A stretch of 64,000 bases of DNA from CAZNDN01 sp964571815 (GTDB lineage: Bacteria > Fibrobacterota > Chitinivibrionia > Chitinivibrionales > WJKA01): NCBI GenBank assembly GCA_964571815.1, contig CAZNDN010000003.1, positions 18,083 through 82,082 on the forward strand. Direction: 5' to 3'. Position numbers and translations under genes: made by a program. The stretch's first letter is position 1. Every line of letters starts with the position of its first letter. The notes under the pieces are model-generated. The model worked only from the letters and a program-made list of their open reading frames with translations, had not been told where the DNA came from and did no database searches. Of this stretch, positions 44,875-52,335 are shown piece by piece.

Positions 44875-46272
44875 TTATCCGCTTGTTTCCAGAACCTTCT
44901 CCACCGTACTCTGTCCCCGCACCACGGGCTTGGACAGCGACATCATTATTTGCCCGTTCCTGAACAGGGTAACGGTTCCGGTCGACTCCGAAATGGTTAT
45001 GGCCAGGGCTTTGGTGCATGCTGTAATTCCGGCCGACGCCACGTGCCGGGCGCCGAATCCGCTGGGCAGCGGAGCCCCCTCTGCATCGGGGCGGAGGTAG
45101 GTTCCGGCAGAAAGCACGACACCGTCGCCGGTGATCACGAACGCACCGTCGATACTGGCGAATTCCTTTATCGTTTCGTCAAGCCCGGGATCCATAATGC
45201 TTCGTTCCGCCTCGCTGTATCCGCGGAAGGGGTTGATGATCAACTGGCGAGCGAACAGGTTGACCGTATTGGTATCCCCCAGCACGAATATCGTGCCGGT
45301 GGGTTTTCCTTCTCTTCCTTCCACCGCGATTTCTCCGGCAATACCCAGGACCCGCTCCAGGACTTCCGGTTTCACATCACCGGGCAGAATGGTCTGGGAG
45401 GCGGTGAAGAAAAACTCGTACTCCCGGGCAATGTCCAGCGCCACCATGGTATCGAATTGTCCGCTCTTGGAGTTTCCGGAGATGCAGACAACCTTGTCGT
45501 GACGAGAGATGAGGTTGCGGGAGAGTGCCAGCAGGATGCCGATTTTGATCTGCCCTATTCGCGACACCTTGAATGGGGGGGCCTGAATACAGGCCGCGAT
45601 CCGCTTGTCGTCCTGGCTGAAACGCGTCTTGTTGGCGGTCACCACCAGGACGTTCAGCCGGGTTCGCAGCTTGTCGAGGAAGTCGTTTTCTCTGACGGCG
45701 TCGGCAAAAACAACGATTGCCCTGGCCTTGATATCGCGTGCGAGCGATGCGGCCGAGGTAAGAACGGGGTCGGAGGCCGGTTTCCCGGAACGGGACCGTT
45801 TTCTTTTTCGTTGGGTTTGATCGAAGGAAGAAACGATGGCGCGGATGTCGACGGGTCCTTCGACCGAAAGAATCTGTTCACGGACGATATCCGACTTGAA
45901 ACAGTACGCAATCTCCGACAGCAGAGAGACCTGCCGAGTTGCGTTGGCTTCGTTGTCCTTGCTGATTACCAGGACAATGATACGTGCGCGGGCTCCTCGA
46001 GCGGCGTCGTAGTTGACTCCCGTAAGGCTGCGCCCGACCACCACCGCAAAATCATCCTCAATCGGGCCGCGCGTCTGGGGAATAGCGATTCCCTGACCAA
46101 TAAACGTCGACGCCGACTCTTCGCGCTTGAGTATCTCCTCGACGATCGGTTTCTGGCGCCTCTTTCCCAGCGCTTTCAACAAGGCCTGTGCAAGTTCGGT
46201 GATGGCCCCGACTTTGTCCTTTGAACTGAGATCGACTACCGTCGGTACTTTTAGATACTGTTGGAACGACAC
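44875..46272 (-). CDS. Diadenylate (c-di-AMP) cyclase fused to EIIA-like and PK_C-like domains
   Basis: 465 residues. Residues 1-150 look like a PTS EIIA (fructose-type) domain, but the phospho-histidine position in GIAIPQTRG is Gln66. Residues about 168-295 resemble the pyruvate kinase C-terminal domain (ASLARDIKARAIVVFADAV, then ALSRNLISRHDKVVCISGN). Residues about 300-445 are a DisA_N/DAC domain: DGAFVI (Asp375-Gly-Ala), then SGFGARHVASAGITACTKAL and ISESTGTVTLFRNG, which is the archaeal DacZ-like pattern. So it should make c-di-AMP from two ATP. The EIIA-like part probably serves as a sensor that is not phosphorylated. Start GTG 46272 with AAGGAG eight bases upstream. Confidence 0.8.
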   Translation of the reverse strand: MSFQQYLKVPTVVDLSSKDKVGAITELAQALLKALGKRRQKPIVEEILKREESASTFIGQGIAIPQTRGPIEDDFAVVVGRSLTGVNYDAARGARARIIVLVISKDNEANATRQVSLLSEIAYCFKSDIVREQILSVEGPVDIRAIVSSFDQTQRKRKRSRSGKPASDPVLTSAASLARDIKARAIVVFADAVRENDFLDKLRTRLNVLVVTANKTRFSQDDKRIAACIQAPPFKVSRIGQIKIGILLALSRNLISRHDKVVCISGNSKSGQFDTMVALDIAREYEFFFTASQTILPGDVKPEVLERVLGIAGEIAVEGREGKPTGTIFVLGDTNTVNLFARQLIINPFRGYSEAERSIMDPGLDETIKEFASIDGAFVITGDGVVLSAGTYLRPDAEGAPLPSGFGARHVASAGITACTKALAITISESTGTVTLFRNGQIMMSLSKPVVRGQSTVEKVLETSG

Positions 46273-46290
46273 GGCGTATACTCCTTCGAC

Positions 46291-47394
46291 TTACTCAATT
46301 GCAGCGGCGTAATAGTCCAGGATCGACCGTCTGGCGATTGTCGGTTCGCTTCCGTTTGAGGTCAGGCCGCGAGAGCGCTGCAGTTGCGAAACACCTTCAC
46401 GAACAAGCTCCTCGCCGCTCTTGCCGCGAATTGCCCTGATATTGCGGCCTTGTGCTTCCAGCCGCCTTACAAGATCGGGCATCGCAGGGGCGACTTCGTC
46501 GGGCCGGGACGTGCCGGATTCTCGAAGAGCGTACGCGAGAAGATGTTCCGGAAGGAGGGCATAAAGCGAAAGCAGCCGTCGTCGGGTCTCCGCGGCCACA
46601 TTTCGCACGGCTCCCCGGTTCGACCAGAAATCATCGGCCCCACCCCCGTTGTTACGCTGAAGCTCGGTGACATCGGCGGCGGGGAACGGCATGCCGATAT
46701 CAACGTATACGGAACCGAATGATCGCCCGAGTCTCGAGCCGCCGATAAATCCGGCGAAAGCCAGCATGTCGGCGCCCAGATACATGAGGTTCCCTCGCAG
46801 GCGATCGAAGACCGGCCGTTGAGGCTTGCGCAGGCCCTTGCCCTTGCCAAGCATTTCGAAATAGCGGAGTTCGGGAAGCTGCTCGTACGAGATGGCCGCC
46901 GGCAGGATCATGACTTCCCGCTTCGGATCCCGGGCCTGGGCTACCACCGCGGCGCCGAGGACCACCTGGTTGATATCCATCATGTTACCCTTGTAGCTCC
47001 GCCCCCCCTCAGGGAAGACAATAATGCTGTCACCGTCAAGCAACATGGCGGCAACCTGTTCGCACAGATTCGAGATATACGTGCGATTCCTGGCGCTGTC
47101 GCGCTTGACGGTGAATGCGCCGTAGCCGCGGTACTTACGGCCTACGTACGGCAGACTGGTCAAGTTGTCACCCGCGGCAAACCGCAGATTGTCAATGCCC
47201 AGCTCACTGGCGAGCAGTCCCAGGAGAAAGTAGTCTGCGTGACTGCGGTGGGTGCAGACAACCATGAACGAACGCCCCGCGAATTCCCCGGGGGAAAGCG
47301 GAGGGGACGCGACGGAGATGTCGGTAAAGGCCCGTTCGAAAAACGTTCTGACCTTCCCGATGACATCCTTGACGGCCTTGTCGTATTCTTTCAT
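46291..47394 (-). CDS. PlsB-like glycerol-3-phosphate acyltransferase family protein
   Basis: 367 residues. The acyltransferase block I (CTHRSHADYFLL) has the PlsB-type HRSHxD, block III is VFPEGGRS and the GYGAFTVKR segment (block II) is present, so it most likely acylates glycerol-3-phosphate or a related alcohol. It is much shorter than E. coli PlsB (about 800 residues) and has a C-terminal helical tail. It starts the minus-strand run to the c-di-AMP synthase (18-base gap), suggesting that membrane lipid synthesis and c-di-AMP may be co-controlled. Confidence 0.75.
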   Translation of the reverse strand: MKEYDKAVKDVIGKVRTFFERAFTDISVASPPLSPGEFAGRSFMVVCTHRSHADYFLLGLLASELGIDNLRFAAGDNLTSLPYVGRKYRGYGAFTVKRDSARNRTYISNLCEQVAAMLLDGDSIIVFPEGGRSYKGNMMDINQVVLGAAVVAQARDPKREVMILPAAISYEQLPELRYFEMLGKGKGLRKPQRPVFDRLRGNLMYLGADMLAFAGFIGGSRLGRSFGSVYVDIGMPFPAADVTELQRNNGGGADDFWSNRGAVRNVAAETRRRLLSLYALLPEHLLAYALRESGTSRPDEVAPAMPDLVRRLEAQGRNIRAIRGKSGEELVREGVSQLQRSRGLTSNGSEPTIARRSILDYYAAAIE

Positions 47395-47490
47395 GGGTTT
47401 GTCCGGAGGGATGGGAATACTCGATTAGAGCAGTACAAAATACAACCTTCCCACCACTGCGGGTACCTGAGAGCAGGTAGCGGAAGCGAA

Positions 47491-47531
47491 ATAAAAACGG
47501 CGGGAAGGGGATGGGCTCCCCTTTCCCGCCG
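47491..47531 (-). terminator. Rho-independent terminator of the zinc-finger gene
   Basis: A perfect GC-rich hairpin (arms 47498-47511 and 47517-47531, near-perfect pairing, 5-base loop) followed in minus-strand reading by TTTTTAT (47491-47497). It sits just after the stop of the gene at 47556 and separates it from the acyltransferase gene. Confidence 0.88.
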
Positions 47532-47555
47532 GTGCGGTCATGTCAGTGAGATCGC

Positions 47556-48002
47556 CTATGCGGCGTTTTCTACGGCTCCCTGGCCGCCGCGCGCCTCGAG
47601 GTCGATCTCGATGCTCTCTCCCTCATTCTTCATCTGTTCCACGAGATCGTCACGGCCGATCACCTGAAGGTGTCGAATACGCTTGTACTCGTTGCGGTGA
47701 CCGGGACAGTACTTCGGATACACGTACTGCCGTGGGTATACCTTCACCTCGAACTGATTGTCACAGCCCTCAAGGTCACACGTCAACACCATCGTGACCA
47801 CTTCGGTATACCCGTGTTTGTACGTCTGGTTTTTGATATTAACGTCTTCGGGCTTGGTACGTTTGCGAATACGGTACCGGTCCTGGCGGTGTTCCGGGCA
47901 GTATTTCGAAATGTGGATTCCGAAAAAGATTTTCCCACATCCGGGATACTGACACCGTTTTTCCCGAAGTTTCTGACGTCGTCTCGACTTAGGCAACTGC
48001 AT
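47556..48002 (-). CDS. Two-zinc-finger hypothetical protein
   Basis: 148 residues, start ATG 48002 (MQLPKSRRRQKLREKR). Two matching finger modules: Cys17-x4-Cys22-x12-Cys35-x2-His38 and Cys75-x4-Cys80-x18-Cys99-x2-His102, each ending in CPEH or CPGH. The spacing suggests tandem zinc ribbons, and the strongly basic N-terminus (KSRRRQKLREKR) and middle (RYRIRKRTK) point to nucleic-acid binding. The C-terminal 30 residues are acidic. I recognise no named family. It is a stand-alone unit with its own promoter (48076-48104) and terminator (47491-47531). Confidence 0.72.
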   Translation of the reverse strand: MQLPKSRRRQKLREKRCQYPGCGKIFFGIHISKYCPEHRQDRYRIRKRTKPEDVNIKNQTYKHGYTEVVTMVLTCDLEGCDNQFEVKVYPRQYVYPKYCPGHRNEYKRIRHLQVIGRDDLVEQMKNEGESIEIDLEARGGQGAVENAA

Positions 48003-48075
48003 AAAAAAAGCATCCTTCCTTGAAATTGCAGTGCAGGAAAGCTCAAAAACTCCCCTTACACAACTGTGCGATAGT

Positions 48076-48104
48076 AATATAGGGGCAAATTGGCAAAAAG
48101 TCAA
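48076..48104 (-). promoter_or_regulatory. Sigma-70-type promoter of the zinc-finger gene
   Basis: On the minus strand TTGACT (48104-48099), a spacer of exactly 17 bases and TATATT (48081-48076). It predicts a start near 48069 and a leader of about 65 bases before ATG 48002. Confidence 0.68.
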
Positions 48105-48223
48105 GTGATTTCGCGCAAAAAGCCCAAAAAAGACTGGGGACGGGGGTACATTTATTATATTTAGACGGCAGGCCCCGGGTGGGTGCTCTGCCTGCAATCA
48201 AGCGCCCATCGCTGAATCATTTT

Positions 48224-48884
48224 TCAGCCCAGAGCAGCATCGCGGCCATCCCCCTTTCCTTTGCCGACGGCCGACGACCCCTTTGACATCGTTTTCTTCC
48301 GCGGCGGATGGGAATCAGAGGTTTGACAGTGCCGCATCGATGGCATGTATTTTGCATCACTGCTCGATATCCGGACAAAGACGTCCTTGAACGGGTTCGA
48401 ATAGTACGGCTGCATCCGCCGTCGCGCCGACCGGTCATCCAGCAGGTGGCGTGTCGTGTTCTCAAACCGCTGTCCCATTCCCCGTTGGATGTTTCGGCGA
48501 ATCCAGCGTGTCGATATCAAGGTCAAATGTCTTCCCCGCAAAGAACTCCGCCATGTTTTCTCCCGGAGACACCCGTTGAAGGCGTGTAGCATACAGTTCC
48601 GCGGAATCCATCAACGCCTGAAACATTGCAACCGTGTCCATGCCGGCCACATTGAAATCTTCGGCTACATAGAAGATTGCGGAAGTGGCATCCCAACCCT
48701 TCGGCAGGCCGATACCCAGGTGGAGACTGTGCCGCTTGACAGGCCAGAAATCGCGGCTTTCCGGGTGAAGCTTTGCCCTTCCCGGTTTCCCGAAGAGAGT
48801 TGTTTCAGGGGCAAGGGGTTGAAGCAACCAACGACCAGCCGTCCCCCGAGCCTGCCGGCCCGTCCCTTCCGACGTATACCACAC
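48224..48884 (-). pseudogene. Possible frameshifted remnant of a hypothetical gene
   Basis: Two minus-strand frames read like one natural protein broken near 48490. The first (48884 down to 48462) includes SLHLGIGLPKGWDATSAIFY, then DTVAMFQALMDSAELYATRL and FFAGKTFDLDID. The second (to 48224) includes YYSNPFKDVFVRISSSDAKY. Neither frame has a clear start with a ribosome site, and no family is recognised. It could instead be chance coding-like sequence, or an assembly error at the shift. Confidence 0.35.
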
Positions 48885-49012
48885 CCAGCGTAAGGATGCA
48901 CTACCGGAGTGGCTGCTCGTAGACTATTGGAGCTGATCGGCAAGGTAATTGGCCATTCTTCTGCTGAAGACTTCGTGAAGGAAGCGACAACGGCCCTCTA
49001 TCGCGGCAATAG

Positions 49013-49432
49013 TGTTTTCTCACGGCCTCGCTGATATGGTCAAAGTCGCCCAATGGATCGGCACTCGTTGCAGGCGATGAGTGGTTGCGGTATTCGATTC
49101 GCGGCGAGAACATCACTGATGTGAGGAAGCGCCGGCCGGGTGCGCGTATCAAACACAGGGTCAAGGACAACTGGATCAAAATGTACGACAAATTCGGGGT
49201 CGTACTGCGTGTGGAACCAGCGATCAATGACCCGCACATGTTCCGCATACGCGGGTTGGTCAACCATGAAGATGAAATCGCAAATCTGGGAAATCGAATC
49301 AACGTGTCGGTCGAAACCTTCAACCGCGAAAAGCCCTGTTGCTTCGAACTTTCCGTTACGATCAGCACCGCTGTTGCCGGCCCCGGGGACGGCATATCTC
49401 TCGAAGAGCTTCCGGACAAACTACACGCGTAG
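49013..49432 (+). pseudogene. Truncated remnant of an uncharacterised widespread protein family
   Basis: The frame is open from 49013 to TAG 49432 with no start of its own. Its middle (RKRRPGARIKHRVKDNW, then IKMYDKFGVVLRVEPAINDP) resembles, from memory, a conserved stretch of a common 450-500-residue bacterial hypothetical family. After about 60 such residues the resemblance stops. Both ends appear lost, and a stop at 49010 interrupts the upstream reading, so this looks like a decayed fragment. Confidence 0.4.
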
Positions 49433-49609
49433 CATGTTCATATTTGTTGGGTAGTTCCAGCCGCTGTGGAGGTGAGTGTCGGCCGGATACGTGAACGAGG
49501 CGGGGTTCAGGGGACCTGAGATTCCTCTCCCGAAAATGCTTCATTTTATCTCCGCTGCGCTTGAGAAAAACCCGGTTAATTGGTATATTTCCTTCAGGAT
49601 GCTGAGAAA

Positions 49610-50857
49610 ATGAATTGCACGCGTGATCGCCATAAAAAAATGCGGTGCTTGTCGCTCTTCTGCTTACTGTGTGTCATTGTCGCGGCTTCCGCACTCCCGC
49701 CTTACAGTGATTTCTCCGACGAGGGAGCGGGTTTCTACGGCACCACACCTGCCGGGGACACGTCGGACACGCTCTCCGGTGTTCGTATCGGAATTCTGGG
49801 ACCGGAATCCGGTTCCGCGGGCAGTCACTTGCGCAACGGGGCGGCGCTGGCCATTACCGAAGCGAATGCTGAGGGAGGATTTCGGGGCGAACGGCCTCTT
49901 ACCGTGGTGATGCGTTCCGACGAAGGCCCGTGGGGTGTTGCGGCAAAGCAGGTGGTGAAGCTTACGTACGAAGACGGCGTCTGCGCCATAATCGGTTCCC
50001 TCGACGGACACCGGGCCCATCTGGCGGAATTGATTACCGCCAAGGCCTGGATCCCCTATATCACGCCCGCCGCGGCCGACCTCAGCATCGACTACGCCAA
50101 CGTACCGTGGGTATTCCGATGCATGCCCGATGACGGCAGCCAGGCCGAACGACTGACAGACTACGCCGGAGATCAAGGGTTCTTGCGGGCTGTAGCGATA
50201 ACCGGGGGAATCAGGGAATCACGCGTTGGTTGGCACCGACTTCAGCATGCCGTCGCACGCAGTCCGGTTCAATGGGTACTTCATGCCGAATATGACCCGA
50301 ACCATCCCGCGGCGGTGGTGCCCGGCGTGCTGCGGCACGTCGATGTAGACCCCTGCGATGTTTTCTTCGTCTGGGGCTATCCCGACGAGGTACGGACAAT
50401 CGTACGCCGGCTCCGTGACGGCGGCAATTGGGCGCCGGTGTTGCTTCCTTCATTGTGTTCGACACCGGAATTTGCCTCATCAGCGGTCGGATTGGGCCGC
50501 ATTGTCGTGGCGGCTCCTTTCGATCTCAGCCGCAAAGACTCGATATACTCTTCTTTCAGCCGCCGATACGGCGCCGCGTACGGAACCGTGCCCTCGCCCG
50601 TGGCCGCGTATTCTTACGATGCGGCCCGTATGCTGGTGAGGGCCGTCCGTGAAGCCGGCGCCGATCGAGCCGGGATTCGCCGATGTCTGGCCACCATGAC
50701 CCATCAGGGCGTAACCGGCGAGATGTCGTTCAACGGTCTCGGCGGCAATGAGTCGACCCCGGTCCTGATGTCTCTTGTGGACGGACAGTGGATTCGTGTC
50801 GAAGAGCTCAGCGAACGCGCACGGAGACCGGGAAGTATTAATCGCCGGCCGCCGTAA
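49610..50857 (+). CDS. Periplasmic ABC-type amino-acid-binding (LivJ-like) protein
   Basis: 415 residues from ATG 49610, with a signal peptide (SLFCLLCVIVAASALPP). It has the type I periplasmic-binding fold of branched-chain amino acid receptors: VRIGILGPESGSAGSHLRNG, then GAALAITEANAEGG, IGSLDGHRAHLAELI and, near the end, SPVAAYSYDAARMLVRAV. No permease or ATPase genes lie next to it, so it is either an orphan receptor or a sensor-type binding protein. A weak AGGA lies 10 bases before the ATG. It converges on the TPR gene that follows on the minus strand; the two coding ends overlap by 20 bases. Confidence 0.78.
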   Translation: MNCTRDRHKKMRCLSLFCLLCVIVAASALPPYSDFSDEGAGFYGTTPAGDTSDTLSGVRIGILGPESGSAGSHLRNGAALAITEANAEGGFRGERPLTVVMRSDEGPWGVAAKQVVKLTYEDGVCAIIGSLDGHRAHLAELITAKAWIPYITPAAADLSIDYANVPWVFRCMPDDGSQAERLTDYAGDQGFLRAVAITGGIRESRVGWHRLQHAVARSPVQWVLHAEYDPNHPAAVVPGVLRHVDVDPCDVFFVWGYPDEVRTIVRRLRDGGNWAPVLLPSLCSTPEFASSAVGLGRIVVAAPFDLSRKDSIYSSFSRRYGAAYGTVPSPVAAYSYDAARMLVRAVREAGADRAGIRRCLATMTHQGVTGEMSFNGLGGNESTPVLMSLVDGQWIRVEELSERARRPGSINRRPP

Positions 50858-52328
50858 AAGGCGTCCGGCGGCGATACAGCTTTTTTCTGGCCGCGATATC
50901 CGCGGCCAGAACCGTATCGGCGCGTGCGCGGGCTATGACCAGGGCCGTATCGGCGAAACTTACCGCCCGGTCGAAATCGCCGTCGGCAGCGTAGACTGCC
51001 CCCATGACGTCGTAGAGCCTCGGCGGGCGCATGCCCCGGGGAATCTCATGGATCGACTCCATAAGTGACCGCGCACGATCGGGGCGACGCTTCTCCGCCG
51101 CGGGATTCACCGCCAGAATCCACGCCAGTTGCATGCGGGCGTACCACGAACTCGAATCGACCCGCAGGGCGTGTTCAAACGCCCGGCGCGCGCGGTCGAA
51201 ATCGCCGTGCCGGAGTGCATACTTTCCAAGGTTCCGGGCGGGAAGCAGGTAAGTCGAATCGGCGGACATCGCCCGGCGGTAGTACTCGATCCCCTCCTGA
51301 TATTTTCCTTTCCGAATGAGAGCGGTTCCCTTGCAGGTCAGCATGTGCGCGTTGTCGGGGTAGTGGCGAAGCCCCTCCGAGGCAGCCGAGTCGGCTTCGT
51401 CGTAGCGCTCCAGTCCGATCAGCGCGAAGAACAGGTCCTGGAAGACTCCGATCGACGGTTTGAGCTGGAGGGCTTTGCGAAGCTCGGCGGCGCCTTTCTC
51501 CAGGTTGCCCCGGAGAAGGTATTCCTTTCCCCGGCCTTCGTACCAGTATGAACTGACGCCTTCCTTGTGCAGGCGGATCATGAAATCATCGGCAAGCGGC
51601 GTATGGGCCTTTGCTTCGGGAAGCTGATCCAGCGCGAGGCTGTAGGCTCGTCGTTGCTTCTCATTACCCAGCCGGCGGTGCACGTCGACCAGCATGCGCA
51701 GCGCCTCGATCCCGTCGGGCACCGCCTTCAGCGCCTCCTCGCAGTGGCGCTTCCCCACATCGAGATTGTCACGGTCGATTTCCACCTGCGCCAGCCCGGT
51801 ATGAGCGTGATACCGCGTGAACCGCGGTATTTCATGGTGGTTCAGTACGCGCCGGAAGACAAGAGCGGCTTCTTTCAGCTCACCGCGCTTGTAAAGCTCC
51901 GTGCCCAGACGTACCTGCACCATCGGATAGAACCCGTCGTACGCTTCACACCTCCGCAGCCACTCGAGGGCTTCGGGGGCGTTACGCTTCTGGAGCACGA
52001 CGGCCAGGTAGTAGGGCCAGCCAAACGCTTCGGGCTGCATCCGGTGTGCCGCCCGGTAGCAGGGTACGGCTTCCTCGAGATACTCGTGAACGTGAAGGTT
52101 CATACCCAGCAGCCCCCAGGCGCGGGCCGACGCAGGGTTCTTCCGTACTTCCTCGATGCAGCGACGGATTTTGGCGGCAACCTGGCTCTCGGCTCCGGCC
52201 AGCGCGACCTCGGGAATCGATGCGCGCAATTGGTGCCGGCGCACGATGCGAACCGCGGCCGCGGCCAGGGCTACGACGACCACCGCTGCTCCGAGGTAGA
52301 TGCCGATTGTTCGGATTCGTGGTTTCAT
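50838..52328 (-). CDS. Membrane-anchored TPR protein
   Basis: 496 residues from ATG 52328 (MKPRIRTIGIYLG), with an N-terminal membrane helix (about 9-27) and tetratricopeptide repeats from about 60 to 470 (for example AWGLLGMNLHVHEYLEEAVP and LLPARNLGKYALRHGDFDRA). It is downstream of the FG-GAP/ASPIC protein by 7 bases on the same strand; such TPR and CRTAC1-type genes are often neighbours. It should lie in the periplasm attached to the inner membrane. Confidence 0.8.
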   Translation of the reverse strand: MKPRIRTIGIYLGAAVVVVALAAAAVRIVRRHQLRASIPEVALAGAESQVAAKIRRCIEEVRKNPASARAWGLLGMNLHVHEYLEEAVPCYRAAHRMQPEAFGWPYYLAVVLQKRNAPEALEWLRRCEAYDGFYPMVQVRLGTELYKRGELKEAALVFRRVLNHHEIPRFTRYHAHTGLAQVEIDRDNLDVGKRHCEEALKAVPDGIEALRMLVDVHRRLGNEKQRRAYSLALDQLPEAKAHTPLADDFMIRLHKEGVSSYWYEGRGKEYLLRGNLEKGAAELRKALQLKPSIGVFQDLFFALIGLERYDEADSAASEGLRHYPDNAHMLTCKGTALIRKGKYQEGIEYYRRAMSADSTYLLPARNLGKYALRHGDFDRARRAFEHALRVDSSSWYARMQLAWILAVNPAAEKRRPDRARSLMESIHEIPRGMRPPRLYDVMGAVYAADGDFDRAVSFADTALVIARARADTVLAADIAARKKLYRRRTPFTAAGD

Positions 52329-52335
52329 GAAGCGC

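Noticed and set aside
44950..46224. A 424-codon plus-strand reading opposite the c-di-AMP synthase gene
   Set aside because: Antisense to a gene with clear EIIA, PK_C and DAC motifs; low-complexity composition and no motifs of its own.
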